From assembly GCA_029891385.1 (NCBI GenBank), contig JAIWQS010000236.1:917501-981500 (forward strand): a stretch of DNA of 64,000 nt, read 5' to 3'. This DNA comes from Erythroxylum novogranatense. Taxonomy: Eukaryota; Streptophyta; Magnoliopsida; Malpighiales; Erythroxylaceae. The notes under the pieces are model-generated. The model worked only from the letters and a program-made list of their open reading frames with translations. It did no database searches and had not been told where the DNA came from. Of the stretch, positions 22,311 to 34,471 are shown in pieces (the first letter of the stretch is position 1; each line of letters begins with the position of its first letter). A program made the translations under genes and the position numbers.

Positions 22311-24463
22311 TGTTGGACCCCAAATTTTTGTTTTCTTGAAGTTATTAAGCATGAATTATTTTGATTTATGATTTATGGTATAGTTTGATTTTATGGAAAA
22401 TTTGAATTTTTGAGATTAGTATGGAATAATGTTTATGGAAGAGTAAAATGTTTAAGGGCAAAATGGTCAAGGTATTGGAGTTTAGAAGTTTTAGGCTAAG
22501 TGTAGGAGGGTATAATAGTCATTGCCCATGTTTTTAGGTTTAAGAAATTAAAAGAAGAAAAGAGGAAGAGAAAATAGAGGAGAAGAACGAAGAGAGCTCA
22601 GAAGTGAGGGAGAAGAAGAGGAAGTTTGTTCCAGAGGTTTTCCCACGATTTCAAGCATTCTTAAGGTAAGATTAACTCTTTTATCTTAGTTTGAGTCGAT
22701 TGAACCTTTGTTTTGCTGAAATGAGTAGAAATCGTTGGTTTAGGGTTATGGTGAAGATTTGTAGATTTGCTTGGGTTGTTGTGTTTTGATGTTTTGGTGT
22801 TAGAATAAGTTCGTAATGATAGTATATGACTTGATTTATGGGTCGATGTGTGTAGTAGTAGAAGGAAGGTTTTGAGGTTGATAATGGCGGATTCTGGTTG
22901 GGAAGACGAAGCTCGTCCATGACGTCGCATGACGTCATGTAAAGGTCAAGACGCGCTGGTTAGCCAGGTCAAGACGCCTAACGCGGCGAGATCCGCTACC
23001 ATGGCGCAAAGCACTGCCATTGTCAAGAACTAGCGAGCCTCGTCATGGCGAGCCCAATTTTTCCGTAATGGTTATTTTAGTGTTTTAATCATATCTTTGC
23101 TACTGTAAGTCCTTTGGGGTGATTTTAGAAGTGTTGTGAACTAGAGATAGATCTACAAGTCTTATGAAGTGATGAAGTGATGAATTAGTTTCTAAGAATA
23201 TGGAATTTTGGATGGAAGTTAAGAATGGAACTTTGTTTCAAAGATGAATTATTGAATGGAATTTTGGTTCTTATTTTAGAGAACAAGAGAGGCAAGAGGA
23301 TCAAGAGGCTCAAGAGGAAACTCATTCCTAGGCAAGGCAAGCAAGGAATTCAGGTGGGTTCATGTTTATAATAAAGTATATAAGTTACTCATTGTTTAGT
23401 TCCAATCAAGCAAGATCTCATGCATTTACATTACATCATCCACGATCGCATTGCATACTACCATGAATGATTATATTCTGCATTGGATTTGCATTTATGA
23501 TTATTATCAAGATTTTCACAAAGGAGTGCTTTCCTTTCATGAATACAAGTGCATGAAATCAAGTATTACGAAATTCATGACAAGCAAGTTTACAAACAAG
23601 TTTACAAGCAAGTGCCAGTTTGGCAAACAAGTTTACAAGAATATGAATTAAGCATACTTATGTGGGTTCATGGTGTCCTCACGATAGTCAAGTGCACATT
23701 GACTCACGAAAAGGCTTCTCCCGCCTGCCCGATCAGGGCATGTGGTTATCCCACAGGATCCTCATGAAACTACGCCTACACATCAACATTTCGATGGTAT
23801 GTGTAGTACGTCATTTAACCCGAGACACCCAAACCATTATGATATGTTATGTGTTATGATTTATTATGTGACATGCATCATGAATTGTTTCAAGAATCAA
23901 GTATCTTTCAAGACAATGACATAGACATGATCAATGATTATGATTTCAACAAGTACCACAGCAATGAGTTATTTTTGAATTTCTTTTGCTTATTGCGATA
24001 TTATAAATATGTTCCCATGAGCTTTATAGCTCACCCCCTTTAATCTCCCTCATACAGGTGACGAGCAAGAGATCGAGTGAGTCACGAGTTTCGGCAGCAC
24101 TCTCGTTTCTATTTTGTTATGTTTGTTTATTTTCAATGTTATATTTTTGGAAGTCAAGACTTTAGTTACATTCCAAGTATCATTGGTTAAAGAGTGTTTT
24201 AGATTTTTAGCTCTTGAACTCAAAGTTGTAATTTGGTTTGAGATATTCTTAACACTTTATGAAACTCATTTTTTGGAGCATGAATTATGAAGTTAAGCAT
24301 GAATTATAAATTTGTTATTAAATCACATGAAAGCAGATTTCAAGTATGTTTTCCAGTCGGCCCCTTTAACCTTCCGCGGGTCTTTATTTCTAAATGTATT
24401 ATTAGTACGTTTTCTCGACACGCTCTCATGTCCGACGTTGGGCTCCAACAGCGGGGTCCAACA
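22311..24463 (+). mobile_element. 3' LTR of Gypsy element 1
   Basis: It starts TGTTGGACCCCAAATTTTTG and ends GCGGGGTCCAACA. It is 2,153 bp and the partner of 3,441-5,526. The GTCATGAC cluster (22,915-23,052) differs strongly from that of the 5' LTR, while most other sequence agrees well. The target duplication TTTAT follows at 24,464-24,468. Confidence 0.95.
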
Positions 24464-24468
24464 TTTAT
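24464..24468. repeat. Target-site duplication TTTAT, right copy
   Basis: Partner of 3,436-3,440. It marks the return to Copia RNase H sequence. Confidence 0.95.
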
Positions 24469-25720
24469 AACACTAGTATTATCACATAATATAGGAATAT
24501 GAGAAAAATTATGAGAAAAATCATGTAGTTATTGCTTCATCCATAAGATTTAAGCATAACAAATAGAAGCTGCTATATATTCCACTTCAGTTATCGAAAG
24601 CGTTTTGCAGAACAAAGATATTAAACATCCTATAAGAAATTGACAATGAACATTTGTGCTTTTTTTATCGACTTTGTCACGTACACAATTTGCATCACAA
24701 TAGCCTATTACGTCAAATGAATCAGTTTTTGGATACTATAGTAAAAAATCCATAGTTCTATAGAGATATCGAAAGATTCTTTTGACTGCTTGAAGGTAAC
24801 TTTCTTTTGTATTTGCTTGAAAGCGTGTGCAAAGACACACACTAAGCATAATGTCCAGTCTTGAGCTTGTAAGATATAGTAGTGATCCAATCATTCCTTT
24901 ATACTTTGTCTAATCCGTAGCTTTCCCTTCTTTATCTTTATCAAGTTTAGTTCCAGTGTATATGGATGTACCCATTGGTTTGGCATTCTCAAAATGATAT
25001 TTCTTGATGAGTTCCTTTGTACATTTATCTTGGCTAACAAAAATTCCTTTTTTTGCTTGTCTGATTTGTAATATGAGAACTAATGATAATTCTCCCATCA
25101 TGCTCATTTGAAACTCCCCCTACATTGCTGAGAATTCTTCACAAAATGATCGATTAGTAGCACCAAATATTATGTCATCAACATAAATTTGCACTATGAG
25201 TAAATCATTCTCTTTTATCTTAATAAATAAAGTTTTATTGACCTTTATTTTTTCAAATTTATTCCCAAGTAGAATGTTGCTTAACCTCTCATACCTTGCT
25301 TGAGGAGCCTACTTTAAACCATACAGAGCTTTGGTTAACTTCATCACTTAATTCAGATTATTTTCATCTTCAAATCCTGGAGGTTGCTTAACAAATAATT
25401 CTTCATTATTGTAACCATTTAATAATTCACTTTTAACATCCATTTGGAACAACTTGAAGTTTCTATAGCATGCAAAGGCAAGTAGGATTCTAATAGATTC
25501 CAATCTAGCAACAGGTGCATAAGTTTCATAAAAATCAATACCTTCCTCGATTGTAACCTTGAGCTATAAGACTAGCATTGTTTCTTACAACCTTACCATT
25601 TTTGTCAAGTTTATTTCAAAAACCCATCAAGTCCTAATGATTAACTTGTTTTGAGGACGAGGTATTCCAAACTTTGTTTTTGTCAAATTGATTCAGTTCG
25701 TCTTTCATGGCTGAAACCTA
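24464..25720 (-). pseudogene. Copia reverse transcriptase and RNase H, degraded
   Basis: Minus-strand pieces are in family order. Beside 24,470-24,500 is the PILCDNTSVI segment of RNase H; near 24,590-24,690 are degraded pieces of the same domain. The conserved linker MSMMGELSLVLILQIRQ, with FVSQDKCTKELIKKYHFENAK and LDKDKEGKATD, is at 25,107-24,910. Upstream RT remains lie at 25,150-25,720. The RT active-site region near 25,170-25,190 is disrupted, and stops and shifts are common. The product would be RT/RNase H for reverse transcription. It is non-functional. Confidence 0.9.
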
Positions 25721-26960
25721 GTTTTTGTCAGTAAAGGCCTCTTCAACAACCTTTGGTTCTATTTGTGAGATGAGAGTAACAAAGTTGTTCTTGAACTATG
25801 ATCTTGTTCTTAGACTTTCAAAAGGATCTCCCAAAATGTATTGATGTGCATCAAGACCTCTCCATTCTCTTAGTGTTTTTTGTTGCATAGGCTTCTGCTG
25901 AGATGAAGGAGCTTACTTTGTTCTAGCTTCAGATGAGCCTTCTTGATTTTGTAATTATGAAGGTATTATAGGTGTAGTTTGATTCTTTGATGCATTTTTA
26001 TGGACCAATGGATGCTTTTCATCATCTGAGTTAGTTGTTATTGTTGAAGGTATTGCTTCATCAAATACCACATGTATCGATCCTTCTATCTTCTTTGTTC
26101 TTTTATTATATACTCTAAATCCTTTATTAGTGATACTGTAGCCCAAAAAGGTAGCTTCATCTAATGTCACATTGAACTTTCCAAGATTGTCTTTTTTATT
26201 GTTTAGAATGAAACACTTGCAACCAAATGCTTGAAAGTAAGCAACATTTAGTTTTCTTCCTTTCCGCAGCTTATAGGGGATCTTTTTCATAATAGGTCTT
26301 ATGAGACACTTGTTAAGTATATACCAAGCTATTGACACAGTTTCTACCTAGTAATCATGAGGTAGGCTGCTATCACATAGCATTTTTCTAGCCATATCTG
26401 CGAGAGTCATGTTCTTTCTCTCAATATATTTGTTGAGGAGTCATTGGGCATGAGAAGTTGTAAGTTATACCATTTCTGTTACAGAAGTCTTCAAATTTCC
26501 TGTTTTCAAATTCTCCTCCATGTTCGCTTTGAATCGATGTAATGCGGTACCCTTTTTTAATCTGAACTGACCTGTAAAACTTCTCAAAGACTTCAAATTA
26601 CCATCTTTATTTGATAGAAAATAAACCTTTTTAAATCTAGAAAAATCATCTACTATAACAAAATTATAATGTTTGCCACCAAAACTTTGAGTCCTAGTAG
26701 GACCAAATAAATCCATATGCACAATTCAAGTGGCTGGTTAATAATCACAATATTTTTAGGAGGGAAGTTACTTATGATTTGTTTTCCTTTTAAACAAACT
26801 TCACAAACTTGATTGCTCTCAAATTTCAAATTCGGTAATCCTCTTATTAAATCATTTTGGACAATTTTGATAAATTTCTCATGCTAGCATGTCCAAATCT
26901 TAGGTGCCAGATAAGTTAATCCTTTTCTATTGACACAAAACACTTGTCATTTTGAGAAGA
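25721..26960 (-). pseudogene. Copia integrase, degraded
   Basis: The minus-strand ORF 26,722-26,465 has MHMDLFGPTRTQSFGGKHYN and FVIVDDFSRF, the N-terminal part of the DDE integrase core. ORF 26,338-25,955 has YILNKCLIRP, FGCKCFILNNKKDN and FLGYS...GFRVYNKRT, the usual end of the core and the start of the C-terminal domain. The stretch 26,960-26,730 holds the zinc-binding GAG-pre-integrase end. The protein would insert the cDNA. Frameshifts around 26,570 and 26,360 break it. Confidence 0.9.
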
Positions 26961-27033
26961 TATATCTTCCAATTGAGCGTAGTATATATTCTAATTTTTA
27001 GGAATAACGAAAACAATATTATTATTACAATCA

Positions 27034-27339
27034 TCAATTTTCATAATGTGATGCATAGAAAGTAACTCTGTAAATTTTATCACATAAACGACTTATGCTA
27101 AGCAAGTTATATTTCAATCCGTCAATAAAAAGAACATTATCAGTAAAAGTAGATTTAGAATTACCGATTTTACCAATTCCAGTGACCTTTGCCTTGTTTT
27201 TATTAGCAAAGACAACATTACCTCCGTCTTTCCTTTCAATATAATTGAAATGAGATATTTCACCTATCATATGTCTCAAATAGCCGCTATCAACTATCCA
27301 TTGATTTTCCTTTGTCTCCATTTTGAAGCATATTTGCAT
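27034..27339 (-). pseudogene. Copia protease and GAG-pre-integrase region
   Basis: One open minus-strand stretch of 101 residues. It holds the aspartic protease motif WIVDSGYLRHMIGE (usual form DSGCSRHMTG), FTDNVLFIDGLKYNLLSISR and LCDKIYRVTF, which leads into the pre-integrase domain. The catalytic DSG is retained, but the flanking ORFs are broken. Confidence 0.88.
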
Positions 27340-28195
27340 AGTGTATTATCTCATTTTAGGTATCCAATTCTTTCCGGGTATTTTCACGTTAGTAGTTTAA
27401 ACTTTGGTCTCCAAACATACATTTGAGATAGTTTTTCATTTTCAAAAGTAACAAGAGTGACTAATATGACCCAAGTCAACCACATTAATTTGCATAACAA
27501 ATGAATGATAATTGTTATGATTTTTGTCACTTACTGTGTTCTTGCTATTTTGGCTATAGCTACTACTGGATTTAACAAAGAAGTTTTGTGTGACTTGATA
27601 TTGTTATTTTCATATATCCTATCGACCTTATCAAAACACATTTACCACTCCCAAATAATACATTAAGATTGTTTCTTCATTAACAAAATTAGCATGATCT
27701 ATTTCAAGAGAAAAAAGTTCTTAGCATATTTTTTTAGTTTTAAAGAAATAATTTTCTTCTAATTGTTTTATCTTAGTAGAGTCACTTTCACATAATGAGT
27801 TTTCCAACTGAATTATTTTTTGTTCCAAGCATTCTTTTCAAAAATGTTTGTTTACTATCATTTTCATGAGAAGTGACTTTAGACAATAAATCTTTGCTTT
27901 CGATTCTAATAATTTAATCTTATTCGTTAAAGATTCATTATTATTATTTTATTTCTCAACATGTTTGAAATATTGCATTGTTAATTTTTGTACTGATCAT
28001 ATAAGTCATGATATGCATCTCTCAATTCATCAATTTCAATATTAGAGTTAGAATAATATACCTTATCATCTCCTCGATTTGGCGGCCATAAAGCAAACGT
28101 TGCTAACTTCCTTAGGCTCCTCTTCTTCAAGGTTATCAAAATCCTCATCTTACTAAGTCGTAGTCATAGCATGTTTGTTAGGTTTTCTATTTTCA
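27340..28195 (-). pseudogene. Copia gag-pol linker region, degraded
   Basis: This lies between the zinc knuckle and the protease of the Copia element. The minus strand shows Lys/Asn/Ser-rich, stop-riddled sequence, expected for the poorly conserved coiled-coil spacer of such elements. I recognise no separate domain. Confidence 0.5.
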
Positions 28196-28204
28196 GTCTT
28201 ATCC

Positions 28205-28933
28205 TTTTGAAGAAAAGGACATTCTGCTCTTGTGTGTCCAGACTTCTTGTGATTATAGCATATGATTTGATTATTTTATGTATTGTTATTATCGTTGTTT
28301 CCTTTTGATAGGATCCTGTTGTTTCTAGTTTTCTTGTTTCCTTCTCTTTTCTTTATGGGCTTCTTTTTTGTAGAAGCGGGCATATTTTCTAACCATGAAG
28401 TTGAATTTGTCATCTCCATCTATTTACAACTCAGTATCACTTTCATCATCATTTGATGGATTTCATCCGTCAATTGCTTTTAGTGTCATTCCTCTTCTTT
28501 ATGAGGATCCTTCATCTCGTCTACGCTCGGCTTCATGAATCATTAAATTTCCTCTAAACCAGTCAAGTGAGATTGTATTGAGATCTTTTGCAGTTTCTAG
28601 ACTTGTCACTTTAGGTCTCCATTCCTTTGATAATGATCTTAGAATTTTCGTTACCAACTCGTCATTTGGATATATCTTGCCCAAGTTTTACTAGGCAGTG
28701 ATGATGTCGTTGAAACGTCCAAAAAATTTGTCTATTATTTCTCCCTGTTTCATACAAATAGTCCCGTATTGATGCATTAAAAGAATTATTTTATGTTTCT
28801 TTACCTCATTCGTTCCTTTAAAAGTAACTTGAAGCTTCTCCCACATTTCTTTTGTTGTAGAACAGTAGGATATCTTTTCGTACTCTTTTGGAGATAGTGC
28901 ACAGATTAAAAGATGTATTGCTTTGGCATTCAA
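28205..28933 (-). pseudogene. Copia gag with zinc knuckle
   Basis: The minus-strand ORF 28,933-28,691 (NAKAIHLLICALSPKEYEKI, then TTKEMWEKLQVTF and KKHKIILLMHQY) and ORF 28,684-28,499 (GKIYPNDELVTKILRSLSKEW, VTSLETAKDLNTISLD and LMIHEAERR) are the UBN2-type Copia gag, separated by a stop near 28,690. A zinc knuckle CYNHKKSGHTRAEC follows at about 28,264-28,220. Its second Cys is replaced by His, which should impair it. Gag forms the particle. Related plant families are SIRE/Maximus-like or Tork-like; I cannot choose. Confidence 0.9.
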
Positions 28934-29180
28934 CTGTGCATTTCTTCTATCAACGTCAATCTACACTTCTATATTGTCAGTAGCAAGAGGTGTGGCTCTA
29001 GCTTTGATAGCTTGCTAGATTTTGATATCCACTAATTGAAGATAGATGGTCATTCTCTCTTTTCAATAGGAATAGTTGTTTCCATTGAAGTAAGGAGGCT
29101 TTGAGATGGATTGTCCTTCAAGGTTTCCCAAGTAGTTTTTCATGATCTATCACATGCTGTAAAACATAATAAATATGAAA

Positions 29181-29197
29181 CCTCGCTCTAATACCAA
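29181..29197 (-). other. Primer-binding site of the Copia element
   Basis: On the minus strand it reads TTGGTATTAGAGCGAGG, one change from the Met-tRNA PBS. It sits about 250 bp before the gag ORF, so the Copia 5' LTR must lie to its right. Confidence 0.75.
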
Positions 29198-30600
29198 ATA
29201 ATAAAGCAAACACATACAAGAGGGGGTTGAATTGTATGTGACAAAAAAAATTCGCAAGTTCTTTCAATTCGTATGATAAACGGATCCTAGTTAACGAATA
29301 AAAATAGTAGAAACCTGTCAGAAGATAAATGCTTTTAAACAACAGGAGTCTATTAGGCGATAGCAGCCTTTTATAGGATAAGACCCTGTTTAAACGAAAG
29401 GAGCCTGCTGAATGATAAATCCTGTTAAAACAATTTAAAAGGAAAAAGACACATGTTAAAATTGAAAGGAACCGCTTATAAGTTAAAAACAAAAGAAGTT
29501 TCTTATAAAAGTGAAGGAGCCTATTGCTAAAAAGAACACATACAGAATATAATGTGGAAATTTAAAAGTTAAAGAGAGAGAGAAGAAGGACACAATCGAT
29601 TTATACTGGTTCAGCTTATAACCCAAGCCTACGTCCAATCCTCAGGTATTCAATTTGAGTATTTCACTATAAGAATTTGTGTATTAAATTTGACGAGCCT
29701 CTCCAAGCTCACAAGTACATATTTTTCAAGGTTTTCTAACCTTCCACACTTGAAATGTATAACAAGCTTCTAAAAGCTCACAGAAAAATAAAATGTAAAA
29801 AAAAAGTAAGTTCTCAAATAACAATTTTTCTCGTGATTGAGTGATTTCACTTTCTAAGGCACAATAAGAATGATATGACTCTCAAGAATATAGATGATGC
29901 TGAAGTGTTTCGAAAGTCAGTGTATGCTCATTGTTTCATAAGTGTTGTTGCTCTTCTTTAAGTAGTCATCTATGATAGAACAAAAATTTTTGGAGCTAAT
30001 TGTTCTAAAAGATAAGATCCTCCCATATGTTAATAAAAAAAGTTTACTATGAAGGTTCCAGCAAGAAAGGAAGAAATTTATATGATTTTATTTCCTTTTA
30101 AAAAGAAATATCGTTATCTATATAAGGAAATAAATCCAATTTAAATTTTGAAATATTATATCGTTATCCTCAAAATCGTTAAATATAAACCTTGAGCTAA
30201 CAATGATAATATTGTCAACGATTAAAAATCGATTTGACCAATTTAACGATAAAAATCTTGAATTAACTAACTTTTGGATTTATTTTCTTTAATAACTCTT
30301 ATTAAAACAAAGTAGTTTATTAATTAATTGGTCATTTTGTAAACTAATAGGTTTTTATAAACTGAAATAAATCAATTAATTTTTATTTAATGTACTCTTT
30401 TTTAATTAAATTTCAAATTTTTGATGGATAAGGAAAATCTTCTCTAATTATATTTCAAATTCTTTAATCAATTTTATGGCAATTTAATATATGTTGGACC
30501 TTTTAATCTCTAAATCTCTTATCTTATTGGTTTAACGTTTGATCTAGTTTTTAAAACATTATTAATAGATCTCAATCAATAAAAAGAGTTTACTCTATTA
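29198..30600 (-). mobile_element. Probable 5' LTR of the Copia element (outer border not located)
   Basis: The position right of the PBS requires an LTR here. On the minus strand it ends with CAACCCCCTCTTGTATGTG..., a common Copia LTR ending. It includes AGCTTATAACCCAAGCC-like words (29,610-29,630) known from plant Copia LTRs, and a TATA-like TATATAG near 30,118. I could not find a convincing TG start, so 30,600 is a rough limit. Confidence 0.4.
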
Positions 30601-30850
30601 TGATATTGGATGATAGGTTTTGATCAATCATCATACTTTACACATCTTAAACACAATATAAATTCAGTGACTCCACTGTTAGATTAATTTAATAAACATA
30701 AAGGTGTGACTCATATTACTTGGGTTGATTATAATATAAGGTGAGTCCACGATAATGGTTATTAGGCTTATAGAGAACATTAGAATCACTAGGGTTTTAT
30801 TATAATTAAAAGAAACCTTCCCTCTGCCTTCATTCATGTTAACAGTTATC

Positions 30851-30910
30851 AAAAGAAAAGATACGTTCTTGCACCATTTTAAAAGAAAAGATACGTTCTT
30901 GCACCATTTT
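30851..30910. repeat. 30-bp direct tandem duplication
   Basis: Two identical 30-bp copies (30,851-30,880 and 30,881-30,910) containing GATACGTTCTTGCACC, followed by the first 7 bases of a third. It is a recent replication-slippage type duplication. Confidence 0.9.
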
Positions 30911-31037
30911 AAAAGAACGAAGAAAACAGGGGAAGAGAGTGGATAAACTTCTTTGATAAAGAAGGTGTCTGCGATCAGAAAATGATTAAAGAATTATCAT
31001 TGGAGATACATATTAAACATGGATAAAGGTTAGAATT

Positions 31038-31069
31038 TCTCTCTCTCACACACACACACTCTCTCTCTT
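31038..31069. repeat. CT/CA compound microsatellite
   Basis: TCTCTCTC, then CACACACACAC, then TCTCTCTCT in 32 bp. A typical plant simple repeat. Confidence 0.9.
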
Positions 31070-32145
31070 AAAGTATGAATCCTAATTGAGTAGGTTAAAT
31101 CAATTGTGTTATAGTTGATCTTGGGAGTCTAGACTTGAAATATTGTTTAGAATATTAAAGATTAAATTTGCATCCTTGACACTTAAAAAGCAAACCCTGT
31201 AAACATACAGAATTAGAAGTAGTTATTTATGCATATTCTCATATATAACACATTTCAATGTTCTTAAAATGAAAAATAGACAAGACCCTAACTCCTTCCA
31301 TTATCTTGAAGTGGACTTTCCACAATTCTATTTGAAGTAAAAATCAAGACTTGTAAACTATGAGATATACCTTAAATTTTGAGAATAGTGAAAATACAAA
31401 AGCAAATTGGTATCAAAATCATTATGAGACATCTAAAACACATAATTGATATAATGGACAATTGCAAAGGCTTTAATTGACATATACTATTAGCTTAAAT
31501 ATATAAAGTATATTAAACTCCCTTCTTAAAGCAAAGCAATTGTTCAAACACTTCTTGAAACTCGCTGAGGAATCTCACTAAATCATTGTATTTCTCCCTA
31601 TTAATAGCTTTTTCTTGTGATTTTATCTCCCTCTATTTAATTATCTTCCTCACTCATCCCCAACACATCTAAAAATTGTTGAAGTTTTCATTTTTAAAAA
31701 TAAAACTTCGTGGGTTTTATTGATTGTTCAGTCGACCCATTAAAGATTTAAAAAGATCACTGCCACCATAGATTTATCGATTTCACCCCTTCAATCGACC
31801 AATAGACATTTGATCGACTGATGTTATGTTGAGAACACGACTTATCCTTCCTATTTTCTTAAAAAACCTATTCAAACACAAGTACTTTTTGTTAATAGAT
31901 TTAAAATTGTAACAATCTCCTTCTACCAAATAATTAACGATAAACAAACTATTTTATTTAACAAGTAATAAAAGTTTACGTCTGTCCATTAAATAGTGTG
32001 TTCAGGGAAGAAAAAAAACTAAATGTGAGAGATAAAATCATTTAATTAACGTGATAACTAAAATTTTATTATAGTTACTCACATATATAAAATAATATTT
32101 TAGAAAAAACATAATTAATTATTTTAATAGAGATATGATAGAAGT

Positions 32146-32148
32146 TGA
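32146..32148. repeat. CACTA target-site duplication TGA, left
   Basis: Three bases before the CACTA terminus. TGA also follows the other terminus at 60,080-60,082. A 3-bp duplication is the rule for CACTA elements. Confidence 0.85.
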
Positions 32149-32180
32149 CACTATAACAAAAACATACATTTTGCGTCGTC
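32149..32180 (+). repeat. Left terminal inverted repeat of the CACTA element
   Basis: 32 bp starting CACTATAACAAAAAC and ending GCGTCGTC. It pairs with 60,048-60,079 on the other strand with seven mismatches and no gap. Confidence 0.88.
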
Positions 32181-32475
32181 TAATAGACGTCGTAGAATCC
32201 CTTAAGACGTCACAGAAAACTATCTACGACGTCTAGTAGAACGTCACAATAGACGTCGTAAATAGTGGGGTAGGCAATGGTTTTCTCCGACGTTTGAGTG
32301 AAGACGTCATAGATGGCTTAGTGATTCTGCGACGTTAATAAAGACGTCGTAAAAGTATCGTATAATGCCTGACGTTTGGTGAAAACGTCAGGGATTGTAT
32401 GCGTTTTAACGACGTGATTGAGACGTCGCAAAAAATGGAAATTCTGCGACGTCTAATTAAATAGACGTCGTGGAT
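32165..32475. repeat. Left subterminal GACGTC repeats of the CACTA element
   Basis: At least a dozen GACGTC/GACGTT words in both orientations, often as TAGACGTCGTA or AAGACGTCGTA, over about 300 bp. Beyond 32,475 the sequence turns abruptly AT-rich. Such repeats are where the accessory transposition protein binds. Confidence 0.85.
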
Positions 32476-32964
32476 TATAAGATTTTATAAAATAATAATT
32501 AATTTATAAAAATTTTGGTAAATTTTGTTAATAATGTTTTAATAAAATTAGGAATTCATGATTTGTTTTAATTGATATGAATATTGGAATAATTTATAAT
32601 TTGATCAAATTTAATTTTTAAATTTTGGGAAAAATTAATTTGAATAAATTTGATTTGTTATTAGCTTTTATTTAAATATGTTTTAAATATTAGGAAACAA
32701 TTTTATTTAATTATTTGCTATTTTAAATTTAACTATTGAATAAAATAATATTCATTTAATAACTATTAAATATTAGTAAAGAAATAAATTTGTTTAATAA
32801 TGCAAAATATTTTGAATATATAATCAATAATTATTCATGTATAACAAGACTTGAATACATGCAAACAATTTATTAATTAAATTGCAATTCCGAATATGTC
32901 ATAAAACGATAATTAAAATAAACAAAATGTCATAAGTGTTTAATATATCAAAATGAGTACATGT
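32476..32964. other. AT-rich spacer between the CACTA end and its gene
   Basis: Very AT-rich, no ORF. It probably includes the 3' untranslated region and terminator of the minus-strand gene ending at 32,965, but I see no specific signal. Confidence 0.5.
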
Positions 32965-34471
32965 TTAGTCCGAGCGAACATTACTGTGTAGAACAAAAAG
33001 TTCCAATCGATCCTGCATTTCTTTAAATTGTTTACTCAATTCATCGACTTGAGACTGCAATACCTGATTAGCCCTCTTTGACTCTTCTAATTCGTCTCGA
33101 AGTCTCTTTCTGGTTGAAGTATTCCCTTGTGGTCGAGGCCCAATTCCTATGCCAACAATGTAATCTGATCTCGTGCCTAGGACTTTGTCGCACACTTCAT
33201 TTACTGTCATCGGATGACCTTGTTCTATTGAATGTGTCATTTCATGACACATTAATTCCTGAAAAAGTAAGAATTAATTACATACACATTGTCATTTAAC
33301 AAATATGTGTAAATGAGCGTTGTACTCACCCATTTTGCTTTGCTTTCGGCAGTTGTCCATTGATCTTTGCTTTCATCATAATGAGTGTGATACCATAGCT
33401 TCATCCAGTCACACTCTTCTCCATCCCTGTCACTCTGTTGTAAAAAAATATATTACAAGTAATGCTTTTCATAAAATTATAAATATCAATCAAAGTAAAA
33501 TATAATTAAAAGATGGTAACTCACAATCTCATGTCGTATCGCTACAAAGGCCTTGGAGCCAAAGTTTGGTCGACATTTCACCTGACTACTAGCAAGTTTG
33601 GCTTTCTGACTTTTTTCTTAATCATACACGTAGCAAAATCTATTATAACATCTATAAATCGAAAGAATAAATAGTTAAATATAATTAGTAATAAAAGAAG
33701 TTGTGAAATAAAGTTTTTATCAAATAAGAACTAACCTTTGTGGTGATTGCTCCCTAATACTCACACAAATCCATCCACTCGCCAATGTCACATTATGCGG
33801 CTTCGCATCCTTTCCGTACTTGGTAAAATGTCTTTTAAATTATACCTTTGATCTTTAGACCTTAATGAAAGAAACCTCTTAATAAAGAAGATGTATTTCG
33901 TTGTGGGTCCTCATTCCTTGACTTCCAACTTTTGTTGCAAAAATTATAAGTTATTAGTCAACACTTTAACCGGATGGAAAACACATTACAAATTGGATTG
34001 GTTTAGAATACTTACGTCTAACTTATCAAATGCAATGTCCAATTCCTCATTAGTAATTTTGAAAATTTTGTTTTTACAGCAAAGAAGTTGGGATATCGGA
34101 CCAATCTCACTCGATAATTTGGCAGACTGTACGGAGTTGGTTGGTCGTCCTTCAGCAGGGGAGATCTCTATCTCCAATCTTTTACCTATAGCCTTGTTAA
34201 TTTTTGCTAATCCGTGTCCTTTCGTGACACCCCTTGTTTTTTAGAACATTTGTGGATCCTAAAATAGCAAAAGAATAATTTATAATTAGCATATAACAAT
34301 TAATGATAAATCTAATTAATGTTAAGATCATACTGCAAAGGCTTACGTAAGAGGAGCCCACACGGAAGGAAGAGTGTGATTCTTGGTGTCGATAATTCAA
34401 ACCTGGAGGATTTATTGGTGTCGATAATTTGAAGTGGAGGCATCTCTTGAAGTTGATTGAGTGTTAATATT
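32965..34471 (-). pseudogene. Ptta/En/Spm-type transposon protein, 3' exons
   Basis: Minus-strand exons are recognised with GT/AG borders: 34,471-34,347, 34,258-34,016, about 33,848-33,736, about 33,650-33,525, 33,434-33,330 and 33,258-32,965. Exon products include RGVTKGHGLAKINKAIGKRL, KYGKDAKPHNVTLASGW, CDWMKLWYHTHYDESKDQW and, in the last exon, VNEVCDKVLGTRSDYIVGIG followed by a coiled coil (LRDELEESKRANQVLQSQVD) and a stop. This is the plant Transposase_24 (Ptta/En/Spm) family, the accessory gene of CACTA elements. A duplicated word near 34,400 shifts the frame, and stops occur near 34,245 and 33,620. The 5' exon lies at 46,489-46,765, across a 12-kb insertion. Confidence 0.85.

Larger units (their letters stand above)
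30601..32145. other. AT-rich stretch without a gene
   Basis: No ORF or motif is recognised. It includes a 30-bp unit repeated exactly twice in tandem with a third partial copy (30,851-30,917) and a CT/CA microsatellite (31,038-31,069). This may be original host sequence between the Copia and CACTA elements. Confidence 0.5.
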
